From JAWXBM01 sp964470455 (GTDB taxonomy: Bacteria; Pseudomonadota; Gammaproteobacteria; Xanthomonadales; SZUA-36), in assembly GCA_964470455.1 (NCBI GenBank), contig CAYYCX010000008.1, positions 1 through 64,000 of the forward strand: 64,000 bases of DNA, given 5' to 3'. The notes under the pieces are model-generated. The model did no database searches. It was given only the letters and a program-made list of their open reading frames with translations, and was not told the origin of the DNA. The position numbers and the translations under genes are program-made. This document shows, one piece after another, positions 19,806 through 28,286 of the stretch (its first letter is position 1; each line of letters begins with the position of its first letter).

Positions 19806-19978
19806 GGATGGCGGGTTCCCGGATCAGGTCCGGGGTGACCGTGAAGGTTTAAACACCGTCATCCCGGCGCAGGCCGGGATCCAATTCACCGCGTATGATG
19901 GATGCCGGGTTCCCGGATCAAGTCCGGGGTGACGGTGAACCCTTTGGAACGTCATTCCGGCGCAGGCCGGAATCCATA
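19806..19978. repeat. Two tandem units of a dispersed hairpin repeat
   Basis: Two units of about 90 bases each contain 'ttcccggatca(a/g)gtccgggg' and then 'gtcat(c/t)ccggcgcaggccgg(g/a)atcc' hairpins. The paired c-to-t and g-to-a change between units keeps the stem. The same family recurs at 27139-27361, 33198-33540, 34917-34982 and 39896-39953, and inside the gene at 35440. Confidence 0.85.
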
Positions 19979-19982
19979 ACCA

Positions 19983-20963
19983 TCACGGCGTGACAATCAC
20001 CTTGCCGTTCCGCTCGCCCTGCGCCGCCAGCGCCACCGCCTGCTTGATGTCCTTCACGCTGAACGTCCGGTCCACCGGCGCGCGGAGCTTGCCCTGCACG
20101 ATCAGCGCAGTCAGCTCGCCATACAGCTTTTGCTGTTCCTCGCGGCTGGCGGAGCGGAACCACTTGGCCAGCCAGAAGCCGCGCACCCGCACATCCTTGA
20201 ACACCAGCATGCCGGGCGGCAGCTGGCAGGGCTCGCCACTCATCAGGCCGTAGTTCACCAGCGTGCCCTCCGGCGCCAGGCAATCACCGATACGCCCGGT
20301 GGCCGCGCCCCCCACTGCATCGATGCCCAGCTTGATCACGGCATTGTTGGTGATCTCCGCCACCCGCCGGGCGAGCTTGTCGCCATCCACCAGCACCACG
20401 TCGGCGCCTTCCGCTTTCAGCGGCTCGACCAGCGAATCCCGCCGCACGATGTTCACCGTTTTCAAACCACGCATGGCACAGAGCTGAATCAGGTAATTGC
20501 CCACGCCTGAATTGGCCGCGTTCTGGATGACCCAGTCACCCGGCTGCAGGTCGACGAATTCGGTCAGCATCAGCGCCGCGGTGGGTGGATTGATGGTGAT
20601 CATCGAAAGCTGCAGCGGATCGGCGTTGTTGGGTAGCGGCACCAGTTTGGCGGCTTCCGCCACCAGCTGCGTCGACCAGGTGCCGATACCCACCGGCAGC
20701 AACACCGTCTGCCCGATGGCGGGTTTGCTCACGCCCGGCCCATGCGCCACCACCTTCCCCACGCCCTCGTTGCCGGCAAAAGCGGGCAGGGGCGGCAATA
20801 TGCCATAACCGCCGGTGATGGTGAGCACATCCGATGGATTGATGGGTGCCGCCAGCAATTCCAGCAGCACCTCGCCTTCCTTCAGTTCGGGAGTCGGGAA
20901 CTCCACGGCTTCGATCAGTTCGGCCGGATTCGGGCCGCGTTGCTGGTATTGGGCTCTTAACAT
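19983..20963 (-). CDS. MDR-family NADPH-dependent reductase (2-enoyl thioester reductase-like)
   Basis: This is a 326-residue medium-chain dehydrogenase/reductase. The N-terminus (ELLAAPINPSDVLTITGGYG) and the nucleotide-binding region (NAANSGVGNYLIQLC) match the MECR/Etr1-like branch, which reduces trans-2-enoyl-CoA or -ACP. No Cys/His structural-zinc cluster is visible, in line with a zinc-independent quinone-reductase-like member. It stands alone between two repeat blocks, transcribed leftward. Confidence 0.8.
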   Translation of the reverse strand: MLRAQYQQRGPNPAELIEAVEFPTPELKEGEVLLELLAAPINPSDVLTITGGYGILPPLPAFAGNEGVGKVVAHGPGVSKPAIGQTVLLPVGIGTWSTQLVAEAAKLVPLPNNADPLQLSMITINPPTAALMLTEFVDLQPGDWVIQNAANSGVGNYLIQLCAMRGLKTVNIVRRDSLVEPLKAEGADVVLVDGDKLARRVAEITNNAVIKLGIDAVGGAATGRIGDCLAPEGTLVNYGLMSGEPCQLPPGMLVFKDVRVRGFWLAKWFRSASREEQQKLYGELTALIVQGKLRAPVDRTFSVKDIKQAVALAAQGERNGKVIVTP

Positions 20964-20977
20964 GATGATTCCTCAGT

Positions 20978-21115
20978 AAGTGTAGGAGCGGCCTTCAGCC
21001 GCGACCGCGAATTTCATGACCTTCGTCGGGGCTGACAGCCCCTCCTACAGGCCGCGACCAGCCACCACGGCCGGCTTCTGTAGGAGCGGCCTTCAGCCGC
21101 GACCAGCCGCGACCC
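20978..21115. repeat. REP-like hairpins
   Basis: There are two copies of gtaggagcggccttcagcc (each continuing with gcgacc) and an intervening 'ggggctgacagcccctcctac'. Each can form a short stem. This class of REP is common in xanthomonads and pseudomonads. It fills the divergent gap upstream of the reductase and the MFS gene. Confidence 0.8.
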
Positions 21116-21234
21116 CGAATTGTCAGGCCCCATTATGTCCGATTGGCCTGTCGGGCAGGAAACTGCGCATCAAAATCCTGCCCGCAATATGCAATTCCGT
21201 TAGGATTGCTCGACAACGAAAAGTGAGTGACCAC

Positions 21235-22557
21235 ATGCCCGATTCCGGACCTGCACCCGAAACTGCGCCAGACCCAGGCCAGTCCTTCTCCCCGTCTTAC
21301 CGCCTGTACGTGCTGGTCATGCTCACGGTGGTGTATGTGTTCAATTTCCTCGACCGGCAGTTGCTGGTCATCCTGCAGGAACCGATCAAGGCCGAGTTGG
21401 GGCTGAGTGACACGCAACTCGGCCTGCTGTCCGGCCTGGCGTTCGCGGTGGTGTATGCCACCTTTGCACTCCCCATCGCGCAGCTTGCTGAACGCTGGAA
21501 CCGCCGCTCCCTGATCTCCATTTCGCTGGCCCTGTGGAGCGGCATGACGGCCATCACGGGATTCGTCAACAACTTCACCCAGCTGCTGCTGGCCCGCGCC
21601 GCCGTGGGCATCGGCGAAGCCGGCGCCAGCCCCGCTTCGCACTCCATCATCTCTGACATTTTTCCATTGAATCGCCGCGCGACAGCGCTGGCGTTCTACT
21701 CTGCCGGCATCAACATCGGCATCCTTGCCGGGTTCCTGATTGGCGGCTGGATCAACGAGTTTTTCGGCTGGCGCATGGCCTTTGTCGTGGCCGGCGTGCC
21801 CGGGATCGTGCTGGCGGTGGTGCTGCGCTTTACCGTTCGCGAGCCGATCAAAGGCCAGGGCCAGGGGCTCAAGGTTGAAGGCAAAACCCCGAAGTTCATC
21901 GAAACGGCCAAAGGGCTGTGGAGCAAGGTCTCATTCCGGCACATGGCCTGGGCCGCCATGCTGCAGACGCTGATGAACTTCGGCATCGTCAACTGGATGC
22001 CCTCGTTCATGATCCGCACCCATGGGATGAGCACAGGCGAAGTGGGCACCTGGCTGGCGCTGTCCCTCGGCGTGGCTGGCGCGCTGGGCACCTTTGGCGG
22101 CGGCCTGCTGGCTGACCGGCTGGCCGAGAGGGACCGGCGCTACTACCAGTGGGTGCCTGCGGGTTCGGTACTGATCATGGTGCCGCTGATGGCCGTAGTG
22201 CTGCAGCTGGGCAATTCCACCCTGGCCATGCTGCTGTTCATGGTGCCGGCTTGCTTGATGTCCATGGTGATGGGGCCTTTGCTGGCCTCGACCCACGCGC
22301 TGGCCGACATCCGCTCCAAGGCAGTGGCTTCCGCCATCCTGTTTTTCATCACCAACCTGCTGGGTGTGGGGCTGGGTCCGCTGACCATCGGCATGGTGAG
22401 CGATTATCTCGAGCCGGCCTACGGCACCGATTCGTTGCGCTGGGCGCTGCTCTCGGTGGTGGTGCTGATCGGTTTGTGGTGCGCCGTCCACTACCTGCTG
22501 GCGGCACGCACCTTCCGGCAGGACTGCACCGAAGTGGAATCGCAACGCCCGGTTTAA
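21235..22557 (+). CDS. MFS transporter (spinster-like)
   Basis: This 440-residue, 12-helix major facilitator protein starts at 21235 (MPDSGPAP). The longer frame from 21016 reads through REP sequence and is rejected. Family marks include FLDRQLLVILQEPIK in helix 1, GLLSGLAFAVVYATFALPIAQLAERWNRR (loop 2-3 with the basic RxxR pattern) and GIGEAGASPASHSII. Similar proteins export or import lipids, sugars or hexuronates; the substrate is unassigned. Confidence 0.85.
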   Translation: MPDSGPAPETAPDPGQSFSPSYRLYVLVMLTVVYVFNFLDRQLLVILQEPIKAELGLSDTQLGLLSGLAFAVVYATFALPIAQLAERWNRRSLISISLALWSGMTAITGFVNNFTQLLLARAAVGIGEAGASPASHSIISDIFPLNRRATALAFYSAGINIGILAGFLIGGWINEFFGWRMAFVVAGVPGIVLAVVLRFTVREPIKGQGQGLKVEGKTPKFIETAKGLWSKVSFRHMAWAAMLQTLMNFGIVNWMPSFMIRTHGMSTGEVGTWLALSLGVAGALGTFGGGLLADRLAERDRRYYQWVPAGSVLIMVPLMAVVLQLGNSTLAMLLFMVPACLMSMVMGPLLASTHALADIRSKAVASAILFFITNLLGVGLGPLTIGMVSDYLEPAYGTDSLRWALLSVVVLIGLWCAVHYLLAARTFRQDCTEVESQRPV

Positions 22558-22672
22558 GGTTGCGTTAAGCATGCCCGATTAGATTGGCCTGCAAGCTCAC
22601 ACTCACAGGCCAACGATATTGTTGCTTCGAACCACCGCTGCGCCAGTGCTGGACTGGCCGGCGCGATATACC

Positions 22673-23413
22673 ATGGCTGATATTGCCTCGCCGGCAGTGA
22701 CGTGGCGGACCAGTCGCACATTCTGGACCAGGCATTTCTGGTGGCCGCTTCTGGCTGCCATCACGATTTTGTTCCTGCTGGAACAAACCACCCTCGACCT
22801 GTGGCTGGCCGACCGGTGGTACGCGCTTGAAGGCGGGCAATGGGCCTGGCGCAACCACTGGATCAGCTACGACCTGATCCACCATCATGGCAAGCAGCTC
22901 ATCATCGCCTTCGGATTGGCAGCCCTGTCTCTGGCCATCCTGAGCTTTTTCCGCCCGCGCCTGCGCCCCTGGCGGGCGCCGATGTTCTACCTGTTCACCA
23001 CCATGGCCGTGGTGCCCGCGCTGATCGCCAGCTTCAAGCACATCAGCCCGGTGGATTGCCCCTGGGACCTCAGCCGCTACGGCGGCGACCTGCCTTATGT
23101 GCGAACGTTTGCACACCAGTTCGGGCCTACCAGCCTCGGCCATTGTTTTCCGGCCGGCCATGCGTCCGGTGGATTCATCCTGTTGGCCCTGTATTTCGCA
23201 GCATTGCCCTTTGTGATGCGCCCGGCCCGCTTCCTCCTGCCGGGGTTGATCATCGGCTGGATATTCGCCCTGGGCCAGCAGTCCCGCGGCGCGCATTTCC
23301 TGTCGCATGACCTGTGGACCCTCACGCTTTGCTGGTTTGGCGCGCTGGGCATGTTCCTGCTGTTCCGGCCATCCCGCTGGCACCAGCCAAATCAGGCAGC
23401 GCGCGCATCATGA
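22673..23413 (+). CDS. PAP2-family membrane phosphatase
   Basis: The 246-residue protein from ATG 22673 has about five hydrophobic segments and PAP2 active-site blocks: KHISPVDCPWDLSRYGG, CFPAGHASGGF and SRGAHFLSHD. Such enzymes dephosphorylate lipid A, undecaprenyl diphosphate or phosphatidylglycerol phosphate on the periplasmic side. Its stop overlaps the start of the phosphoethanolamine transferase gene by ATGA. That coupling supports a role in lipid A remodelling, for example removing a phosphate or recycling a lipid pyrophosphate. Confidence 0.85.
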   Translation: MADIASPAVTWRTSRTFWTRHFWWPLLAAITILFLLEQTTLDLWLADRWYALEGGQWAWRNHWISYDLIHHHGKQLIIAFGLAALSLAILSFFRPRLRPWRAPMFYLFTTMAVVPALIASFKHISPVDCPWDLSRYGGDLPYVRTFAHQFGPTSLGHCFPAGHASGGFILLALYFAALPFVMRPARFLLPGLIIGWIFALGQQSRGAHFLSHDLWTLTLCWFGALGMFLLFRPSRWHQPNQAARAS

Positions 23414-25047
23414 ACAAGCAAATCAGCAGCAATCAGGTGGTGATACTGGCCGCGGTATTCCTCACCGCCTTTGCCAATGTGGCCTTCTTCCGGAATATCG
23501 CCGACAGTTTCTCTGGCCAGCCTTATGCCCTGCTGCACATCGCCGCGCTGGGCCTGGTGCTGTTCTGCGCGCTGGTACTGCTCCTGTTGCTGTTCAGCGC
23601 CCGACTTGTCATCAAGCCCGCGCTGTTCCTGCTGTTGCTGGTTTCCGCGGTATCGGCCTACTTCATGGACAGCTACAACATCATCATCGACCGCGAGATG
23701 CTGGTGAACGTGGCAGCCACCAATTCAGCGGAATCCGGCGACCTGCTGACACCGCGTTTTGTGATGTACGTGATGCTGATGGCGCTGGTGCCGGCCTGGC
23801 TGATCTGGGACTTGCCGGTTGCGCGCCAGAGCCGCAGGCAGGCCTGGCTGGGAAGGCTGAAGCTGGGCGGTTCCGCCCTGCTGGTGATGCTGGCCGTGAT
23901 GCTCACGTTCAGCTCCTTCTTCGCCAGCTTTGTGCGCGAGCACAAGACACTTCGCTATTACTCCAATCCGCTCGCGCCCATTTATGCGGCTTACAGGTTC
24001 GCCAGGAAGGGCGTGCCAAACAAGCCGGTGCAGGTCAGGGCAATCGGCACCGATGCATTCATACCGCCGACCGATCCGGATCGCGAACTCGTCATCATGG
24101 TGCTGGGCGAAACCGCCCGTGCCGACCGGTTTTCACTCAACGGGTACTCGCGCAAAACCAACCCGCGCCTGGAACACGAAGCCGTTATCAGTTTCAGCCG
24201 GGTTGAAGCCTGCGGCACTTCAACCGCGGTGTCGGTGCCCTGCATGTTCGACCGGGAAGACCGCGAGAACTTCAGCAATGATGAAGCGGCAGCCACGCAG
24301 AACGTGCTGGACATCCTGGACCACGCGGGCGTTACGGTGCTGTGGCGTGACAACAACTCCGACTCCAAGGGCGTGGCCACCCGCGTGGCCTATGAAAACT
24401 TTCGCGACCCCGGTATCAACCCGGTGTGCGATGGCGAATGCCGTGATGAAGGCATGCTGGCCGGCCTGCAGGACTACATCGACAGCCATTCCGAAGGTGA
24501 CATCCTGATCGTGCTGCACCAGATGGGCAGCCACGGCCCGGCCTATTACAAACGTTATCCCGACGAGTTTCGCCAATTCACCCCAACCTGCGACAGCAGC
24601 CAGCTCGACAACTGCAGCGCGGAAGAGATCAGCAACAGCTACGACAACACGATTCTGTACACCGACCACTTCCTGGCCCAGGTGATCGAACTGCTGCGCC
24701 GCAATGACGATCGTTTTGAAACGGCCATGTTCTACGCCAGCGACCACGGTGAGTCGCTGGGTGAGAAAGGCGTTTACCTGCACGGTCTGCCCTACTGGAT
24801 GGCGCCCGACAGCCAGACCGAAGTGCCGATGATCCTTTGGTTTGGCACGAACTATGACGATGTGCCGGTGCGGGCCATGCGCCGGATTCGCGACGTGCCG
24901 ATCAACCACGACTTCGTGTTTCACACCCTGCTGGGCCTGTTTGAAGTCTCCACCTCGGAACACAACGCCGCAAAGGACATGCTTCACCTCGCGCGTACTC
25001 GCGTTGGTGTGCCAGCGGAATACGCCAGCGACCTGCGGGCAAACTGA
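23410..25047 (+). CDS. eptA: Lipid A phosphoethanolamine transferase (EptA-like)
   Basis: This enzyme transfers phosphoethanolamine from phosphatidylethanolamine to lipid A phosphates in the periplasm, which lowers surface charge and gives polymyxin resistance. It is 545 residues long with about five N-terminal helices, then a sulfatase-fold domain. The nucleophile is Thr235 in VLGETARADRFSLNGY, and the metal site DHGESLGEKGVYLHG lies near residue 447. The Cys pairs typical of the periplasmic domain are present (ACGTSTAVSVPCMF; CDGEC; CDSSQLDNC). It is coupled by ATGA overlap to the PAP2 gene. Confidence 0.93.
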   Translation: MNKQISSNQVVILAAVFLTAFANVAFFRNIADSFSGQPYALLHIAALGLVLFCALVLLLLLFSARLVIKPALFLLLLVSAVSAYFMDSYNIIIDREMLVNVAATNSAESGDLLTPRFVMYVMLMALVPAWLIWDLPVARQSRRQAWLGRLKLGGSALLVMLAVMLTFSSFFASFVREHKTLRYYSNPLAPIYAAYRFARKGVPNKPVQVRAIGTDAFIPPTDPDRELVIMVLGETARADRFSLNGYSRKTNPRLEHEAVISFSRVEACGTSTAVSVPCMFDREDRENFSNDEAAATQNVLDILDHAGVTVLWRDNNSDSKGVATRVAYENFRDPGINPVCDGECRDEGMLAGLQDYIDSHSEGDILIVLHQMGSHGPAYYKRYPDEFRQFTPTCDSSQLDNCSAEEISNSYDNTILYTDHFLAQVIELLRRNDDRFETAMFYASDHGESLGEKGVYLHGLPYWMAPDSQTEVPMILWFGTNYDDVPVRAMRRIRDVPINHDFVFHTLLGLFEVSTSEHNAAKDMLHLARTRVGVPAEYASDLRAN

Positions 25048-25132
25048 ATCCGCGGCCACAAGCCTGGAACAGCTGTGGCAGAATAGCCCTGCCGTGCAGT
25101 TCGCGCACAATAAATACAACAGGCGATAGCCC

Positions 25133-27121
25133 ATGAGCTTTTTCCAGGAACTCAAGCGCCGCAATGTCGTCCGCATGGGCATTGCCTATGGCGTGGTGGC
25201 CTGGGTGCTTTTGCAGTTCATCGACTTCGCACTGGAGGTAATCGATGCACCCGGCTGGATCCTGCAGGTGTTCGTGCTGGCGGCCGTCGCCGGGCTTCCC
25301 ATCGTCCTGATATTTTCCTGGTTGTTTGAACTGACCCCCGAAGGCATCAAGCGCGAATCCCAGATCGACCGCACCCAATCCATCACGCCGCAAACCGGCC
25401 GCAAGATCGACCGCGTGATCATTGGCGCGCTGGCGCTGGCGGTGGTTGTGTTGCTGGCGGATCGGTTCATTTCCTCGCCCGGGGAGAGGGAAATGGGGTC
25501 GGAAATGGGGTCGAATCCAATTTCCTCTTCGCAAGACCAGGTTCGAGCCACGACAGGAGAAATTGGATCCGACCCCATTTCCCCCGGCCAGTCATCCACG
25601 GCGTCGGCGGAAAAGGGCGCTGACCCCATTTCCGAACCTGCGGAGCGCTCTATCGCCGTGCTGCCATTCCACGCCATGAGCAGCGGCGAGGACGACGAGT
25701 ACTTTGCCGACGGCCTGACCGAGGAAATCCTCAATTCGCTGGCGCAGTTGCCCGAACTGCTGGTGACGGCGCGCACTTCGTCCTTCGCCTTCAAGGGCCA
25801 GGACCTGCCCATCCAGGACATTGCCAGCCAGCTGAATGTGAGGCACATCGTTGAAGGCTCGGTGCGCCGCTCGGGTGAACGGCTGCGCGTTACCGCCCAG
25901 CTCATTCGCGCCTCAGACGGCTTCCACCTCTGGTCGGAAAACTACGACAGCACCGAGCAGGACACCATCGCGGTGCAGGAAGACATTGCCGAGGAAATTG
26001 CCCAGGCGCTCAACGTGGTAATGGACGCGGACAAGCGCGAAGCCATGCGCCGCGCCGGCCTGCGCGATGTGGCGGCATTCATTGCCCTGCAGAAGGCCAA
26101 TGAGCTGTACGAGAAAGCACACGGCAGTGGCGAGCAGATCCCCCTGCTGCGCGAAGCCAACCGCTACTACGAACAGGTCCTGGAGCGGGTGCCCACTTAC
26201 AACACCGCCCGCCGTGACCACTCCGACCTGTTCGTGCACATGCTGATCAACGAAGCCACCGGCAGCCTCAGGGAAGGCACCACGGCGGAGGATCTGGTAA
26301 CCGCGTTACCCTCCGCGCTCAGTGATGTGCGGCAGGTCGTCGAGCACGCTCATGATGACAATGAGCGCTACAACGCGGAGCTGGATTACGCCTACATGGA
26401 TTCCAGCTGGGAGGGCATGCCCGCCCGCGTCGAGCGCTTCCTGGGCCAGGAAGGTTGTGACTGGCCTGTCTGGATCGACAATGTCGCTATTCCCCTGGGC
26501 TATGCTGGTCGCCTGGTGGAGAGCATGGAACGACGCGTGAACTGCGACCCCTTGGCCTCTTCAGCCTGGCAGGCGCTGGTGCGGACACTGATATGGGCCG
26601 GGAAGCCCGAGGCAGCGCTGGAGTGGGCGCGCCAGGGCGTACAGAAAGCTCCGGGCGCCTGGCTGAGCCTGCAGCAGACCACCGCACTGGTAGCGATGGG
26701 GCGTTTTGACGAAGCCGAAGCGGCGATTGACGCCCAGGTGCTCGATCCGTTCTGGCTCAATCACAACCGGATGATGATCGCCGCCGCCCGGGTTGACGAG
26801 CAGGGCATCGATCGCGCGCTGGAGAATTATCTGCGAGAGACAGGTGACGGCGAAGAGCGGTACTTCGGCATCATGTACAACGCCTGGCTGGGGCGCACCG
26901 AACAAGCCAACGCACTGGCGGCGAAAGTCGACCAGTTCGCGTTCGGCAGCCCGGCGCTGATCACCATCACGCTGTGGTGCGCCTGTGGCGCGCCGTTTGA
27001 CCTGGCGGCCACGCCCAAGTTTGCAGCCGACGTGGCTGAATCAGGCATGGCCTGGCCACCGTATTCTCCCGTCAATTTCCCGTTGAAGGACGGCGTGGCG
27101 CAGATTCGCACCAGCAACTGA
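25133..27121 (+). CDS. Membrane-anchored TolB/FlgO-like TPR protein
   Basis: The 662-residue protein has two N-terminal helices (about 14-65) in a block (F..ELKRRNV...YGVVAWVLLQ...GLPIVL) also seen at the front of the cyclase-like protein at 5893. A third helix lies near 100, then a Ser/Glu-rich linker (about 120-170), a TolB-like domain (ERSIAVLPF ... YFADGLTEEILN ... IVEGSVRRSG) and a helical repeat C-terminus. Such proteins are common in marine gammaproteobacteria without a known reaction. The linker is largely made of a palindromic repeat inserted in frame. Confidence 0.75.
   Translation: MSFFQELKRRNVVRMGIAYGVVAWVLLQFIDFALEVIDAPGWILQVFVLAAVAGLPIVLIFSWLFELTPEGIKRESQIDRTQSITPQTGRKIDRVIIGALALAVVVLLADRFISSPGEREMGSEMGSNPISSSQDQVRATTGEIGSDPISPGQSSTASAEKGADPISEPAERSIAVLPFHAMSSGEDDEYFADGLTEEILNSLAQLPELLVTARTSSFAFKGQDLPIQDIASQLNVRHIVEGSVRRSGERLRVTAQLIRASDGFHLWSENYDSTEQDTIAVQEDIAEEIAQALNVVMDADKREAMRRAGLRDVAAFIALQKANELYEKAHGSGEQIPLLREANRYYEQVLERVPTYNTARRDHSDLFVHMLINEATGSLREGTTAEDLVTALPSALSDVRQVVEHAHDDNERYNAELDYAYMDSSWEGMPARVERFLGQEGCDWPVWIDNVAIPLGYAGRLVESMERRVNCDPLASSAWQALVRTLIWAGKPEAALEWARQGVQKAPGAWLSLQQTTALVAMGRFDEAEAAIDAQVLDPFWLNHNRMMIAAARVDEQGIDRALENYLRETGDGEERYFGIMYNAWLGRTEQANALAAKVDQFAFGSPALITITLWCACGAPFDLAATPKFAADVAESGMAWPPYSPVNFPLKDGVAQIRTSN
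25491..25633. repeat. Palindromic repeat expanded inside a coding sequence
   Basis: The unit is an approximately 21-base palindrome of the form aaatggggtcCgaccccattt. Half-units lie at 25491-25500 and 25503-25512, a full but degenerate unit at 25560-25580, and a right half-unit at 25620-25633. All keep the reading frame and encode the repeated peptides EMGS, NPIS, GSDPIS and GADPIS. An intergenic full copy sits at 27291-27311. Confidence 0.8.
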
Positions 27122-27138
27122 CTTCGTCTGCCGGACCC

Positions 27139-27361
27139 TCTCTCACCGTCATCCCGGCCCTCTCTCACCGTCATGACCCAGGCCAGCTTCTCGCCCGCAG
27201 CGCGGGCTCACCTTCTCCCGGCGCAGGCCGGGATCCAACAGCACGCCGACGATGGATGCCGGATCAGGTCCGGCATGACGGCATAAGGACGAAATGGGGT
27301 CCGACCCCACTTCCTGGGATTGTTCTCTCAGTCCGTCATCCCGGCGCAGGCCGGGATCCAT
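27139..27361. repeat. Dispersed hairpin repeat array
   Basis: Tandem 'ctctctcaccgtcatcccgg' fragments are followed by hairpins of the ccggcgcaggccgggatcca family (about 27218-27238 and 27333-27360). Between them are the aaatggggtccgaccccactt palindrome at 27291-27311 and a 'ccggatcaggtccggcatgacgg' hairpin. The array abuts the stop of the queuosine-precursor transporter gene. Confidence 0.85.
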
Positions 27362-28102
27362 TCACGCCACAGCCCTCCCATCCTTCGGCGGCCAGCGCAC
27401 CGCCCAATAGATGAACGGCGTGTCGATCACCGCGATGGCAAACTTGAACACATATTTGGCGGCCGCCAGTTGCATCGCCGTGGCCAGGTCCACCAGGCCC
27501 CACCACACCACCAGCCCGTAAATCACCGTGTCTACGGCTTGCGAAATCAACGTGGAGCCGGTGTTGCGCAGCCACAGGTGCTTGCCATCCGTGGCTGCGC
27601 GTATTTTGTGAAACAGCCACACGTCAAACGACTGGCTCAGCAAATACGCCAGCAACGAGCCAAACACAAAGCGTGGCGTGTAGTCGAACAGGGTCACTGT
27701 GGCGGCATGCACCGACTGCGCGAAGGCTGAAGTTTCCGGCCGGTCGGAAGGCAGGTACAGCATCGATATCTGCGTCATCACCACCAGCGCCACGCTCACG
27801 TAGAAGCCCAGCATCACCGCGCGCTGCGCCTCGGCACGACCATACTTCTCACTCAGCAAATCAGTGGCAAAGAAAATGCTGGAATACAGGATCACGCCCA
27901 TCGAGGTTTGCAACCCCGCCACCACCGTGAGCTTGGGCCCCATGATGTTGGCCACCAGCAGGCTGAAGATCACCACACCATACAGCCCGGTGCGGCCGAA
28001 CAGGCGGTAGGCCAGCACGGCAAAGCTGAGGTCGGCGAACACCGTAAGCAGCCACAGCAACAACTGGTGTTCGGCGAAGAAGGGAGCGAGATTTGTGAGC
28101 AT
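27362..28102 (-). CDS. yhhQ: Queuosine-precursor transporter (YhhQ/DUF165 family)
   Basis: This 246-residue membrane protein is predicted to import preQ0 or preQ1 for tRNA queuosine synthesis. Family marks are ANIMGPKL, FATDLLSEKYGRAEAQRAVMLGF and SQAVDTVIYGLVVWWG, on about six helices. The start at 28102 (MLTNLAPF) fits the family. The longer frame to 28387 would add 95 residues of non-family sequence. It stands alone and ends in a repeat array. Confidence 0.87.
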   Translation of the reverse strand: MLTNLAPFFAEHQLLLWLLTVFADLSFAVLAYRLFGRTGLYGVVIFSLLVANIMGPKLTVVAGLQTSMGVILYSSIFFATDLLSEKYGRAEAQRAVMLGFYVSVALVVMTQISMLYLPSDRPETSAFAQSVHAATVTLFDYTPRFVFGSLLAYLLSQSFDVWLFHKIRAATDGKHLWLRNTGSTLISQAVDTVIYGLVVWWGLVDLATAMQLAAAKYVFKFAIAVIDTPFIYWAVRWPPKDGRAVA

Positions 28103-28286
28103 GCTTGGGATGGCACTTTTTATTGATGCTGCATGATAGCGCAAGCGGTGGTTGCCGGCCCGGAGTTGGCCTGGCGAAATTCCTGCTTCATTCCCGCTTC
28201 CCGGAAAAATTCTGCCGGACCATGTCGTATTGGGCCGGCGAATCCGTATTGGGGTGAAAGGACTGAACTCCCATGAGGGCTCCACC

